Source: Ischnura elegans
Taxonomy: Eukaryota; Arthropoda; Insecta; Odonata; Coenagrionidae
Assembly (NCBI RefSeq): GCF_921293095.1
Contig: NC_060259.1
Location: 26,729,812-26,793,811, forward strand
Length of the DNA stretch: 64,000 bases
Direction of reading: 5' to 3'
Numbering within the stretch: the stretch's first letter is position 1; every line of letters begins with the position of its first letter. The notes under the pieces were generated by a model that saw nothing but the letters and a program-made list of their open reading frames with translations, was not told the origin of the DNA and made no database searches. Made by a program: the position numbers and the translations under genes. Of the stretch, positions 1 through 10,740 are shown piece by piece.

Positions 1-2549
1 AAAAAATAAGCATTTGCCGGTGAAAAAGTGTCAGCAGGAAAGAAGACACGACAATTAATTCCTAAAGTAAACCTTCGCATTGTACTACGGGGTGAATGAA
101 CGATCTACTAATTTAATGGATATGAACAAGGAATGACCTCTAGAAATGTTGATTAAATCAGTAATCCGTAATAAGGGAAACCTAAAACAGATATCTTAGC
201 GCAAGTGTCGATAAATTTTGATATTGCAGGACTACTCAATAAATTACATGCATGCCAAAGCGTAATTTTGATTCGCATCTAATTATTGGGCGGAATGATT
301 AGGTCGTCCACGATCTCCTAGGATTTTTTGCAATCCCATCAATTTAAGACCTCCACCAATTACAGGACGAATTATATTCCAAAATAAAGATACCAACAAA
401 CTTCAAACTTGTCCAGCAAAGACGACCCCGCCTATAGCATTCCATACACCTACGCTATTTCTAGCCGGTGACGTTTCGGCATGCGCCTCAATTAAGAAAT
501 TCTGTCATAACAACAGGTGGTTATCAGCATGTGTATGTACTCAGCCATCGTTTAAGTTGCAGAGATAATACGGTGTACATTTTCCGTATTTGTCTCTCCA
601 ACACTAGACATCTAGACTAATCCGCCCACCAAATGCACGAGGAATACATTCTTACAACGTTGAACAGCTTCTACCACAATTATAACCAAAATCAAGGACT
701 TCTCAACAACGCAAAACGCGTGTTATGACGTTAAAAAAATTGCTCCAGACGACATTTCAACACCTGTGCAAGTAACCTCGCATAAGTATCTCTTTGAGTT
801 ATTTGGTTTTCTCTCGACAGCAAAATAGAAAAGGATCATTGTTTCCTAAATGTAACTACGTACTTAATTCTTTAGCGCATATATACTTCATATATCTGGG
901 AAAAAAACTTAAGATAACAGCACATGCACACAACTGCAGGCAAATGTTATGATTGCTATTGCATACTTAACCTCGAGCCACTCACCTGGATTTGGCGTTG
1001 TCACCCCCATTTTGAAAGATTATTTTTAAAACGATGAAAACTATTATTCAATACCGTAGCGTTACAACCTAACGTGAGAGATTGGGAGTCTTGAGAAATA
1101 ACAGATTCCACACTAACTCGATCTACGCCCCATCATAATCAAAAGGACCAACAGGTACCCCACTAACTTTCTCTCGCGACCTCCCAAACCTCCCACTCCT
1201 ACCGTTCCCACAACATACGGTGATACGGTGCCCACCATGCCCACACACGCTGGACGGCGAGGTGAGGGGAAGGCATGACAAGCGGGCAGGTTTATGATCG
1301 CAACCGGGAACTTCAAATCCATACACACCTACGTACGATGGGCCAGAATCATGAAAAGACTAAAAAACATTTCAAAATTGGTTTTTTGAGGCATGAAGTT
1401 GGCACTATACACCGATTCTGTGTTCTTTCAGTGGGATTTAGCAATGTTGTTGTTCGCAGAGGAGTGTTTGGAAAAAAATCGAAAACTTGTTCACCTGAAA
1501 ATTTTAAACAACTTTTTCTCACTTCGCGATATTTGCGTAATCATCACTCTTCATTTAATTGTTTTTATGACATTATTAAAAAAAATTTCACTACTCACTA
1601 TTTTTTTCATATTTTTTCTCTTGTGAAGGCAAGTATCGCGCGATCGTGACATTGCGTAGTGTACAGCAACGAATGCGCTGTTCTGGGATACAAGTTCATA
1701 AGGCCCCAGATATTCTCGTAGTCGACTAAGTACACAGACAAAAAAGAAATTAGTTCGAGCTGAAATCTCTGCTACGCTTCTGCGATGCGTTCATCAGCCC
1801 GGCACGGCGCCGATCAGTCCGACGCGCGGCCTCGGCATTGCCCCCCTGGGTCTTCTCCCTACACGATGCAACGCTAGCCTTAATGTTGTGGATCTTTCGT
1901 AGCCAATCCGTGCTCGTGGACTGGTAAATCATTCATTTGACCTGTGCCTGACGATTTAATTGGTGCGGTTACTTGGGTTGTTTTCCTGATACGTACACGT
2001 ACAGGAAGACATAGGCAAAGTGACCTTTAGGAATCAAATGACGAAGACGAAGTAATTTTCCAAAAGTACAGAGGAAGTATAAAAACGTGTCAAGGCTTTC
2101 TTCCCCATAGGGTTTAAGGGTTTCAAAATATTTCTCTTCTACTCCTCCGATAACTTCCACATGATAAATGATAAATCCATTTTCTTCATAATTCTTCTAT
2201 AACACCACATTTCAAAACCTTCAAAATCCTGTTTTCTCCACTGCAGTCACTGTTCATGGTTCACTACAGTAAAGAAGAATGCTCTATATGCAGTTATCCC
2301 AGATAGCACAAAGTAAGAGAGTTATCCATTTCTTATGGTTTTCTTGTCCTTTTTTCTTATGGTCTTTCTATGGATACAGTTTATTAGGACTTCTAAGTCC
2401 TAAACTGCATCATTACCTCAATGATTGTGTTTTAGCTTTAAGAAGACTGGAGGCATGTAAACAAATGCAAACCCAAATTTTACCATTTTGGAGCCCATGA
2501 TTACTTGAGCTCATGCTTGTACCCAACCAGATAACGAAGCTGCCCACCC
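1..2549. other. Region without a recognised gene
   Basis: I see no recognisable gene, transposon end or RNA gene here. Short open frames occur on both strands, for example around 1123-1326 and 1750-1932 in a GC-richer patch, but none resembles a known family or has convincing splice context. The stretch 2290-2340 shares about 50 bases with 44190-44240, so part of it is a minor dispersed repeat. Confidence 0.5.
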
Positions 2550-3049
2550 CCCAGTGAGAAATGGGTGGTGGAATCCACGTGGAACCCACGTGGAGAATTA
2601 ACGTGGATACCACATGTTTTTGGTCGTGGAATCAACGTGGAACCCACGTGGAAATTTGGTGGAAAAATTAAAACAGCAGTTGGCGCTGTCCTAAAACCAT
2701 TAAAACCTCAACCACTCTATATCTAAACCTTCTATATATGTGTCTACGATTTTTCATGTGCTCTCAAGGCTGCCTTTCCACGAATTATATAAAAATAGAA
2801 TGTGCGATACATTTTCACATAACTAGCGTGGTTTCAGGATGATAAATGACGCAATGTCACCAGAGAGTTAAGTTCCACAAATTAAAAATTCTGTTTAACA
2901 TTTTATGATAATCACCACAAATCCACTTGAAATCAACGTGGATTCCACGTGGGTCCAACCACTCAATATCCACCACCACCAAATATCCACCACTCAACGT
3001 GGATTCCACGTGGGTTCCACATGGATTCCACCACCCATTTCTCACTGGG
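2550..3049. mobile_element. MITE rich in CACGTG motifs, copy 1
   Basis: A 500-bp non-coding element with inverted ends: it opens with CCCAGTGAGAAATGGGTGG and closes with the reverse complement. Both terminal regions carry repeated ACGTGG/CCACGTGG blocks, so the ends are palindromic within themselves as well as to each other. The middle (about 2660-2900) matches copy 2 at 54417-54872 almost exactly, which suggests recent activity. No clear target-site duplication is visible in either copy, so I do not assign a superfamily. Confidence 0.75.
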
Positions 3050-3631
3050 CCATGGCTGTTTGCCGAGCATTCACCTTCCTCGCTGAGTTATCAACTCTCT
3101 GCCTGAAACAATTGCATCAAAAAGAAAGGAGAGTGTGTCGATAAGTGCAATTTCCCAGTTTTTCCTCAACCCCTAAACATACTCAAATACAAACTCATAG
3201 AGTGATAGGTTCTGAAAGGGAGAGTTTGAGTTTTGCGTTCATTTGCAGACCTCTAAAGAAGACTCCTCTCTTTGAGAAATGCCCTCTTCGCTTGGGCTAT
3301 TCTACTTACTATTTCCTTCATGCTCTGTCCATTGTTGGTCACTCAGTTACTTAACCCTCTCCTTCCTAAACCGCCCGAAATCTGCCATAAACATTTCTCC
3401 GTCATGCACGAAGTTTAAATACCCATTTGCCCTATTGGTAGACCTATTTTTCTCGGCAATGAGGAACTTACGCTGGTTACTTCAATTAACTTACAATAAC
3501 TTGAAATTTATTTAAGTGTTTTATTTCAAAATTTGTATAAGTTTTAAGAATATATTAATTTATTGAAAGAAGTTTGCCTTACCTTATATTGAATTCAATT
3601 CCCTACTTCAACTCCATTTTCTTGGTGATAT
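3050..3631. other. Spacer without a recognised gene
   Basis: Sequence between the E-box MITE and the 3' end of the LINE. Open frames at 3145-3515 show no family signature. Nothing else is recognised. Confidence 0.4.
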
Positions 3632-3633
3632 TG

Positions 3634-3658
3634 ATGATAATAATAATAATAATAATAT
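3634..3658. repeat. (ATA)n microsatellite tail of the LINE
   Basis: A run of ATA units at the 3' end of the minus-strand LINE. Simple trinucleotide tails like this are normal for several non-LTR clades in place of poly(A). Confidence 0.85.
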
Positions 3659-3749
3659 TTATTTGCCCAAAGGATACTATATGTCATGATACAATCATAA
3701 AACAAGTATATAGGGCACGTCAAAATTAACAAATTCACATAAGAAAATG

Positions 3750-6479
3750 TTACATTTCAGATTGAAGATATTCTTTTATACTATAAAAACACTTCTCTAT
3801 TAAGTAAGCTAAGACACTCTTTTTAAAAACATCAATATTTTCTATACTTTTAATATATACAGGTAGGTTATTATACAATTTTGTACACATGAGCTCAGGC
3901 CCTCTAGATACCAGAGCTAGGTTCGATTGTTTGACATGAACGTCATTGCATCTCCTGGTTTCATAGGAATGTATCCTATTATTCATAGTAAAACAACCTT
4001 TATACCTTTTTACATATATGACACTCTGATATATATATACGCAAGGTACAGTGAGTAATTTAAGGCTTTTAAAAAAAGGGCGACAATGAGCTCGACACTT
4101 TAGTTTGCACATACTTCTCACAAATTTCTTTTGTATAACAAACACATCATGAAGTTGGGGCGAAGATCCCCATATTATAATTCCATATGAAATTCTTGAG
4201 TAGAATAATCCATAGTAAAGGGTTTTCAGAACATACTGGCTTACACTATGCTTTAATACAGATATAAGATAAAACACTGTATTCAGTTTTTTACATAGGT
4301 GCTCTATATGTGCATCCCACTTCATATTTCTATCCACATAAATTCCTAGAAACTTTACACATTCCATATCATTAAGATAATTATTTTTACATTGCAGTAG
4401 ATCATTGTCCTTTGGGCTGTGCCCAGCAGAAAACAATATCACTTGGGTTTTATCATCATTTAGCCTTAGTTCATTGACATCACACCAGGTTTGCATGCAT
4501 TTTATTATATATTGACTGGAATCAATTAACGCGGTCAGATTTTTTCTTTTTGATAAGATGGTTACATCATCTGCATATAATACACACTTATTATCTTGGG
4601 TTACAATTTTATTAGGTAGGTCATTGATGAATATTAGAAAGAGAAGAGGACCCAATACTGACCCCTGTGGTACACCCTTTTTGACTTCTAACGTGGAGGA
4701 GAAATAGACTGTCCCATCTTTCCTGTATGCTACTTTCTGTTTTCTTCCATGAAGATATGTCTTAAGCCAATTTAGAGGAATGCCCCTAATACCTATTGAT
4801 TCACATTTTTTTAGCAATTTGTCATGATCCACAGCATCAAAGGCTCGGCTCATGTCAAAAAATATCCCCATTACCTTATTTTTACTATTTATTTCCTGTG
4901 TAATATTATCAATTGCATTAAATAGAGCCAATTCTGTCGATTTTCCCTGCTGAAAGCCATATTGATGGAGTGATATTATGTTTTGCTTATCAAGATAGTC
5001 AATGAGCCTTTTACAGAATACATACTCAAATAATTTACCAAATTGTGGCACTATAGATACTGGCCTGTAGTTTTGCAGATTATTTCTATTGTCTTTGTTC
5101 TTATACACTAGGACCACCTTGGATACCTTCAAGGAATCAGGATATACACCTTCTGACAAGGACTGGTTGACTAACGAGAGTAAGGGTCTTCGTATGAGGG
5201 ACTCACAGTCTTTAATTACTTTTCCCGTTATTCCCTCAATGTCAGCAGACTTTTTCTTTCCTATCTTGGCTATATAGAGAGACAACTCTCTTTCTGAGCA
5301 AGGCTTAAGATACAATGAGCTACTTATTTTATGGTTTTCGAGAGTAGCTCCACTTTGGGTGGTAATCACCCTCTTAGGAAGATGCAAGAATGAGTGGTTT
5401 AGGGCATTGGAGATTTCAATGGGGTTTGTAGTAATTTCCCCTTGTTCATTTGTAACTTGATCTGGCAGAACTGTTGGGTTGGCATTGACATTACTTTTTA
5501 TGATGTCCCAGGCTACTTTAGAATAATTAGAGGCATTCCTAAACCTTTGGTCATTATACTCCCTTTTTGCTTTTCTTATAAATATCTTATATTCTTTCCT
5601 AAGTTGAGAGTACTTCTGTCGCAACCCATCATCATTTGAGTACCGTATTTGCAAAAATGTTTGTTTTAGAACTCTGGATAAGTTTTGAACTTCTTTTGTA
5701 ACCCATTTTTTTGTGCTGACACTCCTGTGTTCCACGGACTGCAGCGGAAAAGCTAAGTTGAAGTAATACTTAAATCTACAAAGATATTCATCAAAGTTAA
5801 CATTCAGAGGTCTTCCACCATATATGTCTTTCCAATCTTCTTGATTCAACAATACACAAAAATAATTCATATTATGCTCATTAAAGAACCTACATTGATT
5901 TAGGGTTTTTGATTGAGGATGCTCCTCATGTATATGAAAGATGGATACAATAGCTGAATGATCAGATATTGCTGGGTCAAATACTGAAGTATTAACATTA
6001 GATTCATTGTAATCAGTGAAAACGTTATCCAGTAGTGTCCCTGTGCCATTAGTAATCCTTGTTGGAGTATTTACCAGTGGTTTCATTTGATAGGACTGTA
6101 AAATTTGCAAAAATCTTCTTTTATCTTGTCCGTCCTTAAAAAGGTTACAGTTGAAGTCTCCTGCCAATATAACATTTGGTCTTGACAATTGACTTGTCAA
6201 GGTGTACAACAGATTATCTAAAATTTCTAGGAAACTATTAAAGCTACTAACAGGGGATCTATATACAGATAATACAATAAAATCATTACTTGCTACAGTG
6301 TACCTCACTGCTGCACATTCAAATATAAGTTCAGCATTTAGATTATGCACCAAATGCGACATATTAGAAAAAACTAATGTACTTTTTACAAAAATAACCA
6401 CACCTCCATTACGATGATCTTTCCGACAATAAAAGTCACCAATCACATAGCCTGGTATTGATATAATTATATCTCTCAT
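3750..6479 (-). CDS. LINE ORF2: endonuclease-reverse transcriptase, N-terminus missing
   Basis: The frame gives 909 residues from the first ATG, but reading continues upstream through residues CLSEHW, so the true protein began further 5' and that part is lost. Residues 1 to about 180 are the C-terminal part of an APE-like endonuclease, with GDFN near 107-110 and SDHSA near 172-176. A reverse transcriptase domain follows: FFDMSRAFDAVDH (finger/palm), GVPQGSVLGPLLF, and the catalytic YADD. The C-terminus ends with the pattern KCFYSIKEYL, seen in many arthropod LINEs. It would nick target DNA and prime cDNA synthesis from the LINE RNA. No internal stop is present, but the missing endonuclease N-terminus means this copy is not autonomous. 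Confidence 0.9.
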   Translation of the reverse strand: MRDIIISIPGYVIGDFYCRKDHRNGGVVIFVKSTLVFSNMSHLVHNLNAELIFECAAVRYTVASNDFIVLSVYRSPVSSFNSFLEILDNLLYTLTSQLSRPNVILAGDFNCNLFKDGQDKRRFLQILQSYQMKPLVNTPTRITNGTGTLLDNVFTDYNESNVNTSVFDPAISDHSAIVSIFHIHEEHPQSKTLNQCRFFNEHNMNYFCVLLNQEDWKDIYGGRPLNVNFDEYLCRFKYYFNLAFPLQSVEHRSVSTKKWVTKEVQNLSRVLKQTFLQIRYSNDDGLRQKYSQLRKEYKIFIRKAKREYNDQRFRNASNYSKVAWDIIKSNVNANPTVLPDQVTNEQGEITTNPIEISNALNHSFLHLPKRVITTQSGATLENHKISSSLYLKPCSERELSLYIAKIGKKKSADIEGITGKVIKDCESLIRRPLLSLVNQSLSEGVYPDSLKVSKVVLVYKNKDNRNNLQNYRPVSIVPQFGKLFEYVFCKRLIDYLDKQNIISLHQYGFQQGKSTELALFNAIDNITQEINSKNKVMGIFFDMSRAFDAVDHDKLLKKCESIGIRGIPLNWLKTYLHGRKQKVAYRKDGTVYFSSTLEVKKGVPQGSVLGPLLFLIFINDLPNKIVTQDNKCVLYADDVTILSKRKNLTALIDSSQYIIKCMQTWCDVNELRLNDDKTQVILFSAGHSPKDNDLLQCKNNYLNDMECVKFLGIYVDRNMKWDAHIEHLCKKLNTVFYLISVLKHSVSQYVLKTLYYGLFYSRISYGIIIWGSSPQLHDVFVIQKKFVRSMCKLKCRAHCRPFFKSLKLLTVPCVYIYQSVIYVKRYKGCFTMNNRIHSYETRRCNDVHVKQSNLALVSRGPELMCTKLYNNLPVYIKSIENIDVFKKSVLAYLIEKCFYSIKEYLQSEM

Positions 6480-6525
6480 CCAATGTTCACTTAAACATAT
6501 AAATTCTGGTTTATGATAACATCCT

Positions 6526-7183
6526 AATAGGGTGGTTTCCTATTATTTTTTTATTGCCTATATCGGAAGATTATTACTCCTGGACTACGTATTTCACGCT
6601 TTTAGATTTTTAAATGACGATATCTATTTTTCGCGACTAAATGAAAAGTGAAAATTTTCAAGCGCGTGAAAACGCGACGGGTAAGGAAATCTCTCCGTGT
6701 GACGTATTTCTGCTTCCCCCTCCCGTCTTGTGAGGTGACCTTGATCGAGGCTCTGAGCGCTGATAGGACGCAGGATGCTAGCGGATAGCTGAGTACCTTG
6801 CTGCCAGGTAGCGCTTGGCTTAAAAAAGGTTTATTAATACCTTATCAAACGAAGAAAACTTTCCGACCTTAGCCAGTTTTAACAGGTGATTATTAAGACA
6901 TGTTTCCCTGAGCTCTGCACCTCATGCTTGCATTGGTAATCTCAGACGATGTATAACTCCTATCTTCTCCTATAGAAACTAGGTCCCTGTGACGTCACGT
7001 GGAGTGGCATCGCATGGGCGCCAATCTGGCCCTTTTCAAATGAGGATAAAACTGGACCATTGCCATTCGTCTAAACCGGTATTTCTAAAACGAAATAATT
7101 TGTATATTATGAATACAGTAATGGTGGGTAACAAATCGCAATCAATGCCTTTTGGTTTCTTTGATGAAGGAAACTACCCTATT
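6526..7183. mobile_element. AATAGGG-type MITE, copy 1
   Basis: A 658-bp non-coding element with inverted ends AATAGGGTGGTTTCC and GGAAACTACCCTATT. Two more copies lie at 8536-9191 (opposite orientation) and 46460-47127. The interior holds a conserved TGACGTCACGTGG composite at 6990-7002. The flanks show no clear duplication, so the superfamily is open. It abuts the broken 5' end of the LINE. Confidence 0.82.
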
Positions 7184-7362
7184 TGCAAAGAGGTAAGTCG
7201 CATCTAATGCATTTCCATGACGTTTCTATGCTCCAGCCAGTAGGAGTTTTTCTTTTCTTCGAGCCGCAATAGGCACACACATTTTTCTCTCCACAATCTT
7301 TACAAGAGTGTTGCTGTCTCTATGAAAATGTGCCCATCAGAAGGATTCTTGTAAGTGGAAAG

Positions 7363-7945
7363 TGGAAAGTTACACGGGGTTTCCACCGGGTCAGGTTCTC
7401 CAACTCCATCTCGGCTGACGTTTCGATGCGCGAGTTGTCCTTCGTCTTCAGGGCATGTCGAGTCTTGTACGTGGGAGAGACAGGGAGGACCATAGAAACA
7501 AGATTACAAGAACACCAAAGACATTTCAGACTCGGGCAACCTGAAAAATCGACCGTGGCCGAACACAGCATTTCCTCCAACCACGCCATCTGTTGAGAGA
7601 ACCAAGGTCCTTTGTTGCATGGAAAAATTTTGGGAAAGACTGGCAAGGGAGGCCATTGAAATTCCTCTCAACACCACCATGAACCGTGACACAGGCTACA
7701 CTCTGAGCACCTCATGGAAACCAGTGCTGAGGAGCATTCGAGAGGAACGAGGAAAAAGGCGAGAAGCTCTCAACCAATCACACAACACCTGCCCCGGTTG
7801 ATACCGCCGTCATCCATATATAAGGACGACGATTTTCAAGACTCGACATGCCCTGAAGACAATGGACAACTCGCCCATTGAAACGTCGGCCGAGATGGAG
7901 TTGGAGAACCTGACCCGGTGGAAATCCCGTGTAACCTTCCACAAT
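7363..7945 (+). mobile_element. Penelope-like element fragment with inverted terminal arms
   Basis: A short Penelope-like element (PLE) remnant. About 105 bp at 7363-7467 reappears as a reverse complement at 7838-7945, as in PLE terminal repeats (pLTRs) set in inverted orientation. The stretch between the arms encodes the GIY-YIG part of the PLE protein. The right arm carries a hammerhead-ribozyme-like core: CTGAAGA, a short stem AATGG/CCATT, then GAAACGTC, flanked by GCC/GGC. The reverse transcriptase region is missing. The fragment sits between two oppositely oriented AATAGGG MITEs. Confidence 0.75.
7465..7803 (+). pseudogene. Penelope GIY-YIG endonuclease remnant
   Basis: The frame near 7465 reads VLYVGETGRTIETRLQEH, the core of the GIY-YIG nuclease typical of Penelope elements, then AEHS. 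After a stop near 7593 a second frame (about 7600-7800) continues the domain with AREAIEI, NRDTGY and SWKP, so a frameshift separates the halves. In an intact element this nuclease nicks the target for retrotransposition. This copy is dead. Confidence 0.8.
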
Positions 7946-8535
7946 TCTATATGCCGGGAAAGCCTACGATCATTCTTCTTGACAATTACCATGCATACAA
8001 ATATCTAATTTCTTAGAAAAAATAAGCTTCAATAAATAAAAAACTTTATATACGTATTAATAAATAAAATGAATCATCCCACTGAAAGAGGTCAGGCTAA
8101 AAATGCCAATTCTGTTTTAGCTTTCTGTTAGTGTTTGTTTGATAATGATACACTTGCAAAAATTACACAAAATACAAATTTCCAAATTGAATCCATTAGA
8201 GACATTTGAGAATTATACCAGAGATTGAGATTCTAAGGAGACAGATTATATTGAAATCACAGCTTTATTTGACTTTCTTCAATTAGCTTGTGTTCATAAA
8301 ATGAATCGCCTAAACTCTGCTGACATTTGGGTTTCTGATATGGCTGGGATTAAGATGTTTCCAGTGGTCGAGAAAACATTTTCATTGTTTGCTGTAATTT
8401 TTACACTTTGATTAAAAGAACACCAGGGAAGGCGGAAAAAATGATTGGCTAGCTCCGATTGGAGATATATTTGAAACATTTGTCACCATTTAGCCCAGTG
8501 GGTCAGTTATATAAATGTCATAGGCGTAAATCACC
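7946..8535. other. Spacer without a recognised gene
   Basis: AT-rich sequence between the Penelope fragment and the second AATAGGG MITE. No gene or repeat end is recognised. Confidence 0.45.
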
Positions 8536-9191
8536 AATAGGGTAGTTCCCTTCATCAAAGAAAATGAAAGGCATTGATTGCGATTCATTAACCACCATTA
8601 GTGAATTCATTATATACAAATTATTTGGTTTTAGAAATCCCAGTTCAGACGAATGTTAATGGTCAATTTTAACCTCATTTGAAAAAGGTCAGATTGGCAC
8701 CAATGCAATGCCACTCCACGTGACATCACAGAGACCTAGATGCTATATGAGTAGTCAGGAGTTTTACATTTCCTGAGATTATCAATGCATGCATGAGGCA
8801 CAGAGCTCATGGGAACATCTCTTAGTAATCACCTATTAAAATTGCCCAAGGTCTGAAAGTTTCCTTCATTTGATAGGGTATTACTAATATTTATTTAAGC
8901 CAAGCGATACCTGATAGCTGGGTACTCTGCTGCCTGCTAGCACCCTGCATCGTATTGGTGCTCATAGCCTCACACCAAGGTGGCCTCACAAGGCAGCAGC
9001 CGGAACCAGAATGACGTTACACTGGCTTTTCCCAGCATTCATACTTAGCCATCCCGCTTGAAAATTTTCACTTTTCATTTTATTGCAAAAAATAGATATC
9101 GTCATTTTAAAATCTAAAAGCGTGAAATTCATACTCAGGAGTAAGAATCTTTCGATTTAGGCAATAAAAAATAATAGGAAACCACCCTATT
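8536..9191. mobile_element. AATAGGG-type MITE, copy 2 (inverted relative to copy 1)
   Basis: 656 bp, ends AATAGGGTAGTTCCC and GGAAACCACCCTATT. It is the reverse complement of copy 1, so the two copies form inverted arms around 1.35 kb that contains the Penelope fragment. The CRE/E-box composite appears as CCACGTGACATCA at 8716-8728. The piggyBac remnant begins just after its right end. Confidence 0.82.
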
Positions 9192-10740
9192 GTAACAGTG
9201 CTTATTAGTGAATACACAACTATTGATAAAAAACCTTGAGGGTTTTCAAGTTCATCGAGTATTTTGGCAATACATCCCAAGTAAGCCTAACAAATGCGGG
9301 ATAAAAAGTTTTGATTGTGTAGATGCTCGAGTTTATTATGCCTATGACTTAGGTATTTATGCTGATAAACAACCTGATGGACTGTTTTCAGCCAGCAACA
9401 ATCCTTCTGATGTCGTGAAGAGGTTATGCTCTCCCATTAGCAGCTGGGTCAAAATATAACAATTGAAAATTGGTTTACTAGTTTTGGTTTAGCAAATGAT
9501 CTCTTGACTTACCGCGGTTGGAACCATTTGCAAAAATAAGCTGGAATTACCTCCCTGTTTCGTTGAACCAAAAAATAGGCCTGAAAAATCCAGTTTATTT
9601 GCTTTCCACAAGGATTGTACTTTGGCGTTATACATTCCAAGAAAGAATAACAATGTGATTATGATTTCAACCATGCACCATGACAAAAAAATTGATGAAT
9701 GTACTGGAGACGAAAGAAAGCCAGAAAGGATAACACTTTATAATGTGACAAAATCGGGAGTAGATACCTTAGATCAGCAATGTGGGGCATGCATAGTACA
9801 GTAAAACCTCTATGTAGTGAACCTCATTACATCATAAACTTCCATTCCTAATACCACCCCTTCGGTCCCATTAGATTTACATGTAAATTAATAGGCAAAT
9901 CTCTTTGTAGTGAACCTCTTTATCTCATAAAACCTCCACTTATCATACCAAGGAGACACCCCCGAGACGGCCTAACTACCTCCGCAAATCGTACCGAGAC
10001 AACTAGAGACCATTAATGCTGCCGCGATTGTGTACATGGAATGACATTTTCAGCAATAAATGTTTCACGCTTATTTTTTTTCTTATTCACCTTTAAATAT
10101 GCTGTAATTTTCATGCTAATCATTAGTTGTGGCCATTTTGTTCCATATGAGAGCATACCTAACAGTAAATTAGAAAAAAGGATCTAACTATCCTAATCAT
10201 TCTAAGTGACTGCTGAATTAAGAGAGATCAAACCGTTTTCTCTTGAATCATGGTAAAAATAACACGATAGTGCTTGCTTTCTGTTATCATTAAATAATAA
10301 ATATATGTTCACTAATGCATGCATGTTTGTTTAAACACAAATATAATGGTTAAGAAGACAGTACTGCCTTTCATTTCCGAAGGATATGAAAAAATGGTGC
10401 TTATCACTGAAACCTCTCTATAGTGAACCTCTATACATCAAAATGCTGCAATGTTGGTCCCCTCCATTATGATATAAGGAGGTTTTACTGTGTCAAGGAA
10501 TAAACAGAGTTTGCCTATGACAGTTCTTTATGCAATGCTAAAATATTGATGAGATAAATTCCTATATTGTTCACTTTGGAAGCAAAAACTGAGAAGTAAT
10601 TTCTTGGAGAGAAACATACAAACACTTCCCAAAGAGTTAAGGGCAAATATAAGATCATCCTATCAAGATACTAACAAAATAGATGAACCAAAGGCATCTA
10701 AAGCACAAAAGTGCACTTGAATTAGAAAAAGACTGTGGAT
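9192..10740 (+). pseudogene. piggyBac transposase remnant, split by a pogo MITE
   Basis: Decayed piggyBac (PGBD-type) transposase. About 9225-9460 encodes QYIPSKPNKCGIKSF followed by DARVYYAYDLGIYA, the conserved core of the piggyBac DDD domain. A shifted frame at 9620-9800 encodes YIPRKNNNVIMISTMHHD and TKSGVDTLDQQC, the downstream conserved block. Coding is then cut by the MITE at 9799-10490 and resumes at 10491 with residues like PMTVLYAML, followed by a degenerate C-terminal stretch to about 10740. Intact enzymes excise and insert at TTAA. Frameshifts, stops and the insertion make this copy inactive. The 5' part is missing at the edge of the MITE at 9191. Confidence 0.82.
9799..10490. mobile_element. 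pogo-type MITE (CAGTAAAACCTC), copy 1
   Basis: 692 bp with ends CAGTAAAACCTC and GAGGTTTTACTG, which resemble pogo/Tigger termini. The left flank is TA; the right TA is mutated. Copy 2 at 55457-56144 has nearly the same length and sequence. Non-coding. It is inserted in the piggyBac remnant, so it is younger than that element. Confidence 0.85.

Larger units (their letters stand above)
3632..6525 (-). mobile_element. Jockey/CR1-like LINE, 5' truncated
   Basis: Non-LTR retrotransposon on the minus strand. Its 3' UTR ends in an AAATAAATATTATTATT-type tail at 3634-3660, directly after the sequence GGGCAAATAAATATT on the minus strand. The 5' side breaks off at the MITE that starts at 6526, inside the endonuclease domain; the sequence beyond that MITE does not continue the domain. 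One long open frame (3750-6479) remains, so this copy is fairly young. The same tail type occurs on the LINE at 30930-33962, which points to a related family. Confidence 0.88.

Noticed and set aside
1275-1649. Plus-strand frame of 124 codons as a gene
   Set aside because: No recognisable domain, phenylalanine-rich and AT-driven, with overlapping alternative frames of similar quality and no splice or promoter support.
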